Of a stretch of 64,000 nt of DNA, positions 1 through 11,232 are shown in pieces (within the stretch, counting starts at the first letter, position 1; the number at the start of each line of letters is the position of its first letter). This DNA is from Hofstenia miamia. Its lineage: Eukaryota > Xenacoelomorpha > Acoela. The translations under genes and the position numbers were made by a program. Below the pieces are notes generated by a model. That model did not search any database, was not told the DNA's origin, and was given only the letters and a program-made list of their open reading frames with translations. The DNA lies in the NCBI GenBank assembly GCA_004352715.1, contig SCFE01000017.1, positions 2,259,007 through 2,323,006 on the forward strand, in the 5' to 3' direction.

Positions 1-189
1 CACAGCAATCCCACAAACTAAAATTTCCCCCACTCCTACGATAAGCCTGTATTTTTATGACATGAAGTTTAAATAATTAAGAATTGCAGAAATTCAAGTT
101 ATCGATAAAGAATTAATAAATGTTAACAAGTAATAAGATTATGCTTTCAATTTCTACATATAACTAAATAAAGCACATAAGATCTTTTT

Positions 190-980
190 TTATTGAGAAA
201 AGCTGATGATTGAATAATCATGTAAACGAGATGGTAGTTTCTCCATTTCTTTTTGTAAAGTTAGCACTTGCGCGTTAGTAAACTTCACATTCCATTTTCT
301 GGTTTCTCCATTTCGGATAAATGGGCGCATTATTTCAGTAGTTGTAGACTTCTGGCGCTTGATGTCACAAAGTTTTCTAATCTTGATCATCTTAGTTTCA
401 TCAATTGGCACATTTAAAAAATTTGCTATTCTTTCAACTTGCCCTTCAAGATCGAACAGAAAATCTTCATAGGACAAAATTAATGGGCTGTGTGTAGTTA
501 TGAGATCACTTTCTGCCAAACCTTTCATCCAATCAAACCAACGACCATACAAAATATTGCCTCCAATAAATGCTTTATCAAAAAATTCATCCCAAGTACC
601 ACTGTAACAATTATTGTATTTGAAATCTCGGTAAAAATTGTAGCAACTAACAGCTACATCAAATGGATTTCTAATGACAATTATTAATTTTGGATGAGAT
701 GTTCCATTTATTAAGTCTTTTGGAAGCATATTCAATGGGAGGTGAGTTTTGTACAGCTTTCTCTTACCATTTGGAATAACTTTATCCAAATCCGGAGGAT
801 CATCTAAAAATTAAGTAAATGCTAATATTTTATATTTTTTTATTCTTCTCATACTTGGCCTTGCTAAAATCCTTTGATTCTCCATGAATATATATCTATC
901 AAGCATGTCTTCTATAGAAGCATTGCAGTCTACATCATTATCACATAAACCCCACACAATATGTTGGGTTAATGTTGTGC
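190..980 (-). CDS. cytosolic sulfotransferase, 3' two exons (5' end missing)
   Basis: Sulfotransfer_1 family enzyme, which moves a sulfonate group from PAPS to a hydroxyl or amine acceptor in the cytosol. Two exons join in frame: 980..855 and 803..190, with a 51-bp GT-AG intron (854..804); 245 residues plus stop. Visible motifs: GTTLTQHIVW (second half of the 5'-phosphosulfate loop), YKTHLP with the catalytic histidine, RNPFDVAVSCYNFYR (3'-phosphate binding) and the C-terminal RNGETRKW matching the family RKGxxGxWK signature. Family members have about 290-330 residues, so one or more upstream exons with the TYPKSG part are missing; exon 980 begins with a split glycine codon after TTTTTTAG. 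An AATAAA on the minus strand overlaps the stop codon. The acceptor substrate cannot be told. No frameshift or missing key residue is seen. Confidence 0.85.
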
Positions 981-2143
981 CTAAAAAATTCAAATATAAA
1001 AGTACTGTTTGCCTAAGATTTATGAAATACAGTTTAAAATGTCTAAAATGTTTCCTAATATGGAAAACACATTTTCTAGAATTCAAATTTGTTAAAATAT
1101 ATTTCATGTAATAATAATATAATTTCACTTTAAAGTTTTGCTCCGAATTTATAGTAGCTCATGTCTTGTAAATAACATCATTAGTACTGTAGATTATTAT
1201 GATCCATTGACATTTGAGATTTGATCCAAAGCAGTGCCAACGCGTAAAATAATGTATATTACTGAATTATGATCACAGAAAGGGTAGACAATATGTAAAG
1301 TCAATTCATTGAGTATAGCAATATACATGATTGACGTAATTGCATAAAATAATGTACTTTAGTTTCTTTTTCTCAAACGAGTTCATCAGTACCAGTGAGA
1401 ACACTGTTTTCAGGAAATTTTAATATTATATCTAAAAAACGAAATACTTCGAAAAAATTTAAGAAACATTTTATTAAAATACAGTTATTTAATTTCCAAG
1501 TTCTTTCGCTGATAAAGAAATAGATTGATCTTTATAGTTTAACCCTGTTGCAATGCAATAATTTTTTAAATGATTTTCAATATTTAGTTAAGAAGTTATC
1601 AAAATTTTTGCTTGCATCATTTTCTCTTAATCCTTGTTAGATAAACACAAAGGCCTATGGAATAGATTGCCATATTCCAAAAAAAATTTTTGCTTGTATC
1701 AACATTTCGTAATTCCTTCCTGTGGGATAGACTCAAAAAGAGTTCGTCGTCATATTTGCGATGAATTAAATCTAATGATCTAAGAAATAATTGGAATAAA
1801 CACCGATTTAAAGATTCAAATTTGAATCTCTTAGTTTTTCATCAAAGCAAACCTGATCTCATGTAGGTGTAGATGACAACATCGTCATCGTAAAGCCTAA
1901 GATTGCTACACCTTTCTATGTTGTTTCGGGAAAAATTTCCGCTAAAAATAATTCCTTTGTATATATGTTGGTCGTATACTTCATGAGTCCATTCTTCAGT
2001 CATCATAAATTCCTAAGCTAATTCTGATTCAGAAATGGCAAAGCCAACTAAATATTTAGTTATCTCTGGAAATAGTTATTAATATAAAGTCCATAGACCG
2101 CCGAAAACGCTAAAAAGAATAAAATAATAAATAATTCATATAT
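981..2143. other. upstream flank of sulfotransferase, no gene recognised
   Basis: AT-rich sequence with no recognisable exon. I looked on the minus strand for the missing sulfotransferase exon (a TYPK-type motif) and did not find it. Short open frames here have no family resemblance. Confidence 0.5.
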
Positions 2144-2145
2144 TA

Positions 2146-2324
2146 AACTCTGTCCCAGTTAATAAGTAAACCGGTTTTTTTTAGGAAAATGAGGTAGTAT
2201 GATATAAACACGAGTATAATTTCAAGTTTTGATTTTCATTTTTTATAATATGCGCAAGATCCTAAACTATCTAATTCGAGCCAAAGCCATGATATTTACG
2301 TTACTTATTAACTGGGACAGAGTT
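2146..2324. mobile_element. MITE with TA target duplication, about 24-bp perfect inverted ends
   Basis: The left end AACTCTGTCCCAGTTAATAA (2146 onward) is repeated as its exact reverse complement at the right end (2301..2324). Both ends are flanked by TA (2144-2145, 2325-2326). The 179-bp size, TA duplication and lack of coding capacity fit a Tc1/mariner-derived miniature element. Confidence 0.8.
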
Positions 2325-2513
2325 TAACAAAGATCAACTCGGGTAAACAAATTTCAGCAAAATTAAAATATTTCTAGGTTAGTAAATTGTGTAACCGGAA
2401 AAAGCATTATCCAATATTACTTAAAGGTCTTCAAACGTATAGATCTACAGAAATCATGGCTATAATTTCCTTATGTACTTTATAAATGGGATTAAAGCAA
2501 TATGTAGGTAATA

Positions 2514-3558
2514 CGGTGCGGGAAAAATTTTTTCATACCACCTTTGTAAATGCGTACCCCTTATAGAACTCATCTAAAAGTCTCAATAAGAAAATGTTCC
2601 CCTTTATTCACAACATAAGGATACAAATAAACTTGTTAGGACATCAGAGAAGTTTAAGTTTAAGTAATTTAAGCTCATCGATCTGTTTCTCTAGAATCTT
2701 CAAATTTGCAGGTTAAGGGCACTCGTACACTCTAGAACTCAGCATACTCCAACCATTCTCTATAATATTTGGGTCAGGGCTTCGACTGGGCCACGGAAAC
2801 AACTCAACTCCAAATTCTTCGAAAAAAACCGTGGTCTTCTTGGAGATGTGGACACTGCAATTGTCCTGCTGTAAAAGAACACATTCCGTATTAAGGGGAT
2901 TGCACGGGCAGGCAGTTTTTTAACGAATATGGAACCATTCGAGAAAAGCCTACCCCACGCCATAATAGACCCTCCTCCACATTGCCGTTTGTTCAGCAAA
3001 GATGTGTACTTTTTTCTATCTACGAGCGCCAATTGTCGAGACCATCTAGATTGAAGTTTTTCTCGTGCGTGAAAACTACGCAATTCCAATGTTTTGGCGA
3101 AATTAACCATTGGTTACATAGGCACACTCTTTCTTTCCGGTTTTGTTTTTTCAAAACGATTGAAAACATGCCATTTTTGTATATACATTGCATTTTTGAC
3201 ATTGCTCGAACAACCGTTTTTGGAGACATTTTCAGTTCCTGGATTCTTCGCTTTTTTCGAATCCAGATGCTTTTATTTTGGGACCCCGCTTTAGTTTTTG
3301 TCTGCAGTAGTCGTTCTTGATCATGTATTGAACAGTTGATTTTGAAAGTTTCAAATCGAATGCAATTTTCTTAAGAAAAACCTTCACCATGTTAAATTTT
3401 GACAAAGCGCACAACTTCTTGTGAAGAATTGAATCTCAACGTACAATGAAACACGTATTAGCTCAAAAACGATCGGTACGAACAAATTTCTCTCGCTTTC
3501 ATTCTAGAAAAGCGAACTCGTATGTATTAAAGTGGACGAAAAAATTTGTCCCGCACTG
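2514..3558 (-). mobile_element. degenerate Tc1-like DNA transposon
   Basis: Inverted ends: CGGTGCGGG from 2514 and, on the other strand, CAGTGCGGG from 3558, followed on both sides by a matching A/T-rich block ending TTTTTTC, each flanked by TA. Between them the minus strand keeps pieces of a Tc1-like transposase in different frames: LKRGPK region (about 3232-3414), EKNFNLDGLDNW (about 3030-3060) and RQCGGGSIMAWG (about 2960-2990). Frameshifts and stops mean it is not functional. Length of about 1.05 kb is short for a full Tc1 element. Confidence 0.75.
2760..3414 (-). pseudogene. Tc1-like transposase remnant
   Basis: Broken DDE transposase inside the element at 2514-3558. The fragments follow the usual Tc1 order: linker with KRGPK, then the motif EKNFNLDGLDNW around the second catalytic region, then GGGSIMAWG. 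At least two frame changes separate them. The third catalytic residue is not clearly present. Confidence 0.7.
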
Positions 3559-3561
3559 TAA

Positions 3562-5980
3562 TAATCGAATAAAAACGGCAACTCGAGTGAAGCTACAGTC
3601 GAGCGGATCTTCAGTAAACACAGCCTGGTCCATTCGAATTGAGAAGGAAGCTTTAAAAAATTTGTTTGTTCACTACTTGTCATTGCTTGATGATAATCAC
3701 TAAAAAGATCATGGTTTTGATGCGTTGTTCAATAATAATTCTGAATAAATAAATTTTCTGCTGAAATTTAGTTTTCGGCAAACCATACCCTTAGACTGCG
3801 CACTGCATTGTGAAACCGCTAGAGGCAATAAAACTGTAGTGCAGTGTGGTGCTTACTCCAACAGATCTATGTAAACTGTTTTGATGTATTTTGACTTAAC
3901 AAAATCGGTAAGAGGAAGCAAAAATTGTACATTAATTAATTAAAAAATTTAATTAAGTATGTTAACGTAATTATGACTTATTGTATTTTTATTATATGGT
4001 TGTGGGGAACAGAGGCTTTTTTACACAAATATTTTTTTTAACACAAGTTAGATTAATTTTCAATCTAGAAAAAGGTAATTACTTGGGTTAGTCTAAGGTA
4101 AAACAACTTACCGTTTTGACCGTGAAACGAAAATAAAACCTGTAATTTAAAGTAAACTTTAATAGCTTTTGTCAAATACGAAGATAACGTTGTTTTTCTT
4201 GATTGACGTAAAAGTTACAAATTAAGTAGCGCACAACAGGAAACCATTAAAGATAAAAAAGTATAGACTGCTTAATTCAGTAAACAATCATGTCACTTCT
4301 AAGAAACATGAATGACGCAATGATTATTTCAGAAATTCCTTAAAAAATTACGTATTATTAGACCATGAGTAGTCAACTTACTATGGATTATTGAAATAAC
4401 AAAAGAATTCTGATAATTTAAAGACAGCTCGTTACTTATTGAAAAATATTTGTCAATTATATACATTTATATCACAGTCTAAATTTCTAAGCTTTAATGA
4501 ACACCAGGCCTTGAAATAGGTCACATTTTGTGTATCCGAAAGGACCCAAAAGGCTTTTTAAATGTGGCCATTTAGAACCATAGAGAGAATTGCACGGTTC
4601 AATGTCTATTAAAAATCTGTTATATGGAGTGCAAGCTGGTATTCACAGCAGATTAGATTCGGTAGGAAAACAGCAACGTGTCACAGAAAAGAACAAAATA
4701 TACAAGTGTTTTATAAATGACTAGTATATGGTAGCCAGTAATGGGAAATTGTATCGTTTTGCTATGCATTAGTATTAGTTGTTATGCTACAAACATTTAC
4801 ATATAGCCCTCCATATAATCGTTTAATGTAATCCTAAAACCTTTACAGGTAATCAAAGAAAGTAATGTCGCCATTACTGAATGACCCGACATGACAAGAT
4901 TTAGGGAAAAAACCTTTCACCCGACTGACCGGTGAATTTGTTGATTTTAATGTCCTTGCCTAGTCTACGAACAAAAATCATACCCGGACAGGATTCTCAG
5001 ACTTTTCAGAAGACAAACCGCGGTTAGAAAAAAGTAGTTTTTCCAATAGCAAAGTATTTTATAATACAAATTAGATCATCGAACAGTATACATACTATCT
5101 TGATTTACTACAATGTAGTTGTTAAACTTTATTCGTGTGATGTAACATATATATACTTCTGTATAAAACATTAAGATGACACTGAAACATCAGTCTATCA
5201 TGCTCCAAATGCAGAAGAACACAATACTTGATATTTCATCTAATTTTCTTCTTTACAACAAAGTGCAAAATGAATATATATGTATAAGTACATATATGTG
5301 TACAAAACAACTCAAAGTCTTGGATACATTGATCGAGAAAATGCACATTGAGTTTCAATATGAAAAGCATATATATTATTTTTAATCTCCATGACCAATT
5401 TGTTGATTGAAATATATGAATATATTTTTCGAAGGGAAATACATCTGCATGCTTAGTCCTTGTATTTATAAATTTATTCATCGATCAATTCTATATTAAT
5501 GAATCTCAATGAATTTTAGTGAATCATAAGTCACAACTTTAAAACCAATATTCTTTTTCTGTAAGGATCATAAAACAGGCCGGATTGGCATTAATGTAAA
5601 TTTGTCGTGCGCGCCAAATTTTAGGTCAATGTCAACCTTTTGAGACTGCTTCTTATTAATGTATTGATGACATCCTATGAAGAATAAAATGTAAAATCAT
5701 ACACTCAAATTTACCCGCACATTTTAAATTATTTACCCAACCCACACCCACTCTACCCAACCAGTGCCCACACTCACGCGGGTATAACCAACACAAGTCC
5801 ACTTTTCTATATAAGTATCCCATTCCATCCCAGCTTGGTGTCGACGTGCTTGCCATTTCTACAATACTTTATACCTAGTGAGAGAATTTCCCTCATCCGG
5901 TTTTTTGGTAAATAAATTTATTTCTGCTTACAAATGAAAATTAAGATACTTTCTGTTACTTCAGAGATTGAAAAAAAATG
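3562..5980. other. intergenic, no gene recognised
   Basis: AT-rich sequence without a recognisable gene. Around 5700-5830 there is a C-rich patch with repeated CCCA/ACCC words, resembling the subterminal repeats of the hAT ends noted elsewhere in the window, but no paired end was found. Confidence 0.4.
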
Positions 5981-6024
5981 TTTTAGTTGACTATTAATAA
6001 AGTTTTAGTTGACTATTAATAAAC
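5981..6024. repeat. 22-bp tandem duplication
   Basis: Two adjacent copies of a 22-bp unit starting TTTTAGTTGACTATTAATAA. Confidence 0.85.
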
Positions 6025-6169
6025 ATTCAATTTTTTTCATAAAATAGGCAGATATATGCGTTGTTCCTGCCCTCTACAATTTCTTACTTGTAGACTTTGC
6101 TTTGTGGAATGTTAGAGCATAACATCTATTACTGTTGATAAGCTAGTTAATGAAGATTTTTTTTCAAAT

Positions 6170-6410
6170 AACAAGCGGTGGCCAAAGTAATTTATTAAAC
6201 GAAATATTTCCTTTTACATAATATTTCTGTCGTCCGATGGCGCATGAAAATAGATTCTTAATATATGGAATGGAAATGATTTTTATAATTACACTAAATG
6301 AACCTGAATTTTTCCGTATGGCGAACTTATGTCCATTATAGTGCTGCTTTTCTTCAAAGGAAATCTTGATAGATTTTGGGGCAATTTGCATTTTCTTCAC
6401 CCACATTTTT
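6170..6410 (-). repeat. dispersed repeat, related to 24910-25130
   Basis: The stretch around 6345-6410 (AGATTTTGGGGCAATTTGCA) and around 6225-6260 (CGATGGCGCATGAAAAT) is similar to 24905-25140. On the minus strand both read MQIAPK / MQFAPK followed by ISFEE / ISFKE. It is probably the remains of an unidentified dispersed coding repeat. Confidence 0.4.
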
Positions 6411-6610
6411 TGTTTATCTCAATATGAAAATAGCAATCAGTACCCATTTCAGTACGTCACTGCCTGACAAAAATATTTTGCAGATGTAATGTGTAATCCT
6501 GTTAAATCTAGACAGAATAAAATCAATACAAATCCAAACTGGGTGGGTTTAATTTTTGTGCTTAACTGCAAAACTCCTGTACAGATTTTGCGTTTTCCTA
6601 AACTCAAAAT

Positions 6611-6881
6611 TAGACTTCGTTGAATTGCTGAAATATGCAAAGTACCTATTTTCTTAAAACCGTACAATTTTTGAAAAATTATGCACATACATAGTATTCA
6701 TATATATATATATATANNNNNNNNNNNNNNNNNNNNNNNNNNNNNNNNNNNNNNNNNNNNNNNNNNNNNNNNNNNNNNNNNNNNNNNNNNNTAGACTTCG
6801 TTGAATTGCTGAAATATGCAAAGTACCTATTTTCTTAAAACCGTACAATTTTTGAAAAATTATGCACATACATAGTATTCA
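6611..6881. repeat. 90-bp direct repeat either side of an N gap
   Basis: 6611-6700 and 6792-6881 are the same 90 bp, separated by a (TA)n run and a 75-N gap (6717-6791). This looks like one locus represented twice at an assembly join; the alternative is a real tandem repeat across a microsatellite. Confidence 0.8.
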
Positions 6882-6882
6882 C

Positions 6883-6884
<2 letters not shown>

Positions 6885-6931
<47 letters not shown>
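6885..6931. repeat. (TA)n microsatellite
   Basis: A nearly pure TA run, interrupted once by TG. Confidence 0.9.
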
Positions 6932-7467
6932 ATTTTCTAACTTTAAACTAATAAAGTCTGTAAGAAGTTTCGTATTCTATAAGCATGCTTTTAGAAATCA
7001 AGCATAATTTCTATTTGGAGGAGATAACAATCATTTTTAAACTAAGTAAAAAACCTATATTCGATTATTTTGTCCTCTTCTGATAAATGAATTTTTGAAA
7101 AAAAATTATGGAATAACGTATTAAAATACTTGAAAAGAGGGCATTTTTCTGTGACTAAGAGGAACATTGTTTTCTTTTATAACCACACAATGAGTTATTT
7201 TCATTTAAAATACTTTTATTTTGACTAAATATTTAGTTAAGTTTATAAAAAATGCTTTCTATTAAAATAATTGTTAGAATGTAAATTTCTTTGATTGAAT
7301 TTTTAAATTGGATGGCTTTGTTCTAAATCCTTAACAGCAAAATTTAACTCTAAACTGTTTCATTCATTGATGCTTTACAGCAGAAAAATTACAAAAAACA
7401 ATTAGAGAGCTACCATATATGTAAGTCAATAAGAGAAGCATAACTAAGAAGCAAAATATCAAAATAA

Positions 7468-7608
7468 GTATTGCAACACATTTCAAAACTTTTTCAAGCC
7501 TTGAATATATGTTTGTCAAGTTGTCATTTACTTATCTTCTGTGAAAATCTCTCAAAAATCTTTGAAGCATTAAACAAATATTTTAAATTTGTTTATTCTA
7601 ACTTTGTT
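7468..7608. repeat. direct repeat, copy 1 (copy 2 at 11103-11232)
   Basis: About 140 bp beginning AGTATTGCAACA, closely matched at 11103-11232 except for small indels. The two copies bracket the hAT element at 8126-10968 at a distance. Confidence 0.75.
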
Positions 7609-8125
7609 GTCAAATGAGTTTAATGCAAACACCTGAAGGACGTCGTTTTATCAACAGAAGTGCACTTGTGTCTAATGAAAAACTATATTATAATTGATTA
7701 GTATATCTGAAAATGATAAAAGTTAAAAAAATTACTCCCAAGGTTTTGCTTTATAGAATCATTGTATAAAATTCAGCATCGTGTGAATCACGTTATTCAA
7801 CTTCATATGAAATTTTTTAGAATAGATATGCATGCATTTAATATATTTTCAGTGAAATAGATTCCCTCCACTAAAGTTGAATATCAGTGCAGAAATTTGA
7901 ACCCATAGTACTAACCACAATGTTGTGAATGTTAATCCCAGGGTTAAAATGGTTTCCTTGATCAATTACTTTGCTCGTCTGTAAACTGAAATCCCACCCT
8001 ACATGTACCTTAACATTCTCATTCTCGATTACTCCCTGTGACATATGTTCAAGTCATTTAACAAAGGAGTACTCTAAAGTAGTACTTGTATCTATCTCTT
8101 GTTTGTATGTATTGCCTATTCAAGC

Positions 8126-10968
8126 CAGAGATGGAATTGAATTGGATCAGATCGGATACGGATCGATCTACATTTTGTGAAAATTTCGGATCTGTTTCGG
8201 ATCCAACATTTTTTAAAGCAAACAAAAACATTTGTTTGTCAAACTCACAAATGCAAGAGCAGAATTCTGAAAAAGATTCTCTCTAATATCTATGTCAAAG
8301 ACGAAACACAGAAGCAAGTGGAATGAATACCTTACTTGCTGCAAACACCTCCAAAATTTAATGATACTGACATAATTTGGGATGCTCTTTTATCAGAAGT
8401 TTTCATGTAAGATGTATTGTAAGCAACTTGTAATGCCAAGATCAATTTAATTTTCAAAAGATCCGTGATTATTATAAGCATTAACAGGAAACTTTTTATA
8501 GAGCCATGCCTTTGGCGTAGCAATATAGGGTATTAATTTAATTTTGCTTTTATATAATTTAAAATTTGCAATCCAATCTAGTATCCAATTTCAATGAAAA
8601 GTATAATTTAAACTTTATATTTTAATCTCAAATTTGGTTAGAAAAAATTTGTCTACCACGGATTTTAATACACTCTACCACTATTTTTTTAATATCTTGC
8701 AATATATATTTTGGGTTTGTTCTTTAATTTACTATTGTTTTTGCTATTTTTGTTTCATCGACTTAGGCTACTAGGTACTATGCGATTGGTCACGAGTGAT
8801 CTGTCACATTTTAGAAAAATCGCACGTCTAACCACAGAGATAAGTAGCGATGTGACGATTTTGTAACTTAGCTTGCTACCAATCACCTAGTTTAGCCGTG
8901 GCCTTAGCTGCAATTTTGAAGTAGGTTTTATCTTGTTGTTTGAAACAACTTCACTTCTCAGGTCACAGTAAGATTGCAAAATGATGATTTTTGGATTTGG
9001 ACATAATACAATTAATAGGGTGGTAATATTATAAGAAACCCAACTATTTAAACTCAACAAATGGGAATTTCCATATTCAATTTTTGTCATGGACGTGACA
9101 TTTGGACGTTTTAAAATTGATGATTATAGAAATCAAGAACAACAGTCAAAATCGAAATAGGATGAATACTTTCAGGTAAAGTACCTACAACTTATGGTAC
9201 AAAAATTACTTCTAAAAATTTTAGCATCTATGACTAAGGTCAATTAATGTTTCCTCCTGGACGGGACGACAACATTCATCTTATATGCTCTATTCGTGTG
9301 AATTAGAGTGGGCTATAGACATATAAAAAGGTCGTATGATAGAATGGTACTCCCCCTTCTATAGAACAAACCAAATACTTCAATGTGCGTCAGGTAGCGG
9401 GTACTGTTTGGAATCGAAATAGGCATATAGGTGTCATGGACGGGACATAGTGTGAATCATGTATTCCAAAAATTGTTTTACCTGGCACTCTTTATCATTT
9501 AATCTCAATATTGCCCCTTGTGAAACAATCAAAAGAAAATAACCATATTACCTTCATTGCTAGCCACCTCCTTTACTCCACACTGCAAAAAATATGAGTT
9601 TTGATTGAGCTTTAGAACAGACCTGGTTAAAAATTCACTTCATAGTACTTAACATCATTTGTTATCAAAAGAGAGTACTACATACATTATGTCGAATACA
9701 TCATACTTCTAGTTGAGCATATCATATGTAGTCATTTTATATGAAAAAGTTGCAGATAAACTGTTTTGCAAGGTAATTTCATAATTTCCAATGGTTTACA
9801 GAAAACTTGATTTGGCATATTTAGTTATTTACTACAATATTTGGCGGCATTAACATACAAATTAATTTTCTAAAATCGTTTCAAGTTTACAAAGTATAAT
9901 TTTACCAGTGTTTTGATGAAAATGTTAATTTATTGTATCACACTATTCAATCTTTTTTGCTTATTGGGCTATTCTTCATATAGCTTTGCAGATAAAACTA
10001 TATTAGAGTTTGAAATCTTCCAAATAGATGTCACTACATTTCAATTAACAAATGTTATTGCTGTTTCAAAATATTGAAAATATTTGCCTCAAAGCATCCA
10101 ATTCTAATGCCGCGCCGTATATTAGAGTTATTTGCAATACAAGCGTCATGGACGGGACGCATTAATTTAGACACATTTTTGGGTTATTCAGCAGGTCTCT
10201 GTTATAGGTTTTGATGAATCCCCAAAAAGGAATTATTTCATCAAAATCCAGAGTTACTGTGGGAAAAACATCCGTGAGGTGTCGCGGAAGGATTAACTTT
10301 GGCAAAAAAATCCATGTTAAATACACAAAGTAGTAAGCGTGCCAATTCGATCGTGTACTAATGTTAAGCCAGTGGTATACTAGTCATGTCCCATATACCT
10401 TCAAGTATGATTTCATTTACTTTGCAGGATGTACATCCCGCTAAAGTCCATTTTTGCAAGTTTATTCAAAAAGTTGAAATCGCACATAAAACTATATGGT
10501 CTTCCAATCATATAAAAGACAACAGGTCGCTATTCTCATGAATTTCAATTTTGCAGTCTCTGGTTGACTTTTCTGTGGAAATGCCCAAATATATTATGAT
10601 TATAGTTGATGACAATTGTAGGAATTAGATTATTACAAAGCTTATAATTTCCATTCATTGATTTTTCAACACATTGCTTTTAGGTTGTATAGAATTCGCT
10701 ACATTTGAGTTGATATGAATGCACTATTGCGTAAGTCGTCCCATTTTTTCAATACGTTGATCCATGCCCGACCCTTTCCTCCCCGGTATATCGTAGATTT
10801 TGAGGTCAAAAAGTGTTGAAGCACATAAAATTTTCTATTCGCATTTGAAAAAACTAATATATTCTAAGTCCATGTTTATTTATATTCGGATACGTTTAGG
10901 ATCGAAAACTAAAATTCTCTTAAAAATTCGAATTGGATCCTAAAATGTTGGATCCGATTCCATCTCTG
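8126..10968. mobile_element. hAT-family element with 8-bp target duplication
   Basis: Starts CAGAGATGGAATTG and ends with the reverse complement (CGATTCCATCTCTG). It is flanked by identical 8-bp duplications ATTCAAGC (8118-8125 and 10969-10976). CAGAG ends and an 8-bp duplication define hAT. The subterminal parts are rich in GGATC words. I see no hAT transposase inside; a 1.5-kb dispersed unit (9060-10585) occupies much of it. Its relative at 61202-61783 shares the first 11 terminal bases apart from one position. Confidence 0.85.
9060..10585. repeat. 1.5-kb dispersed unit with recurring 14-mer, copy A
   Basis: Closely similar to 61800-63310 over nearly its whole length. It is marked by the word GTCATGGACGGGAC or a close variant at about 9086, 9254, 9433 and 10145, plus a degraded inverted copy near 10433. 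A small secreted-looking reading frame (start near 9918) is frameshifted here but longer in copy B. No known transposase is recognised, and the unit's own termini are not clear. Confidence 0.7.
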
Positions 10969-11102
10969 ATTCAAGCTGCACTGTACTAGCAAATTAACCT
11001 TTTCGTGAAAAATACAGAAATATTGAATTTTAGTTATTTTGGTGAAAGCCTTAAATCATTCTATAAAAATACGTAACCAAATTGCGCGCATTACAAGAGT
11101 TA

Positions 11103-11232
11103 AGTATTGCAACATTTTTCAAAATCTTTTCAAGCCTTGAATATATGTTTGTCAAGTTGTCTTCTGTGAAAATCTCTCAAAAATCTTTGAAACCTTAAAC
11201 AAATATTTTAATTTTGTTTATTCTAACTTTGT
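11103..11232. repeat. direct repeat, copy 2 (copy 1 at 7468-7608)
   Basis: Same sequence as 7468-7608 with an 11-bp deletion and a few substitutions. Confidence 0.75.

Noticed and set aside
811-1128. 105-codon frame taken as one exon of the sulfotransferase
   Set aside because: Only 855-980 is coding; the rest is intron on both sides, judged by splice sites and by the loss of family resemblance.
3446-3703. 85-codon plus-strand frame with a faint helix-turn-helix look
   Set aside because: It straddles the right terminus of the Tc1-like element (3558) and has no consistent family match.
8700-8890. Possible foldback between GATTGGTCAC and its partial mirror
   Set aside because: The mirrored segments match poorly and lie within the hAT element; no separate termini.
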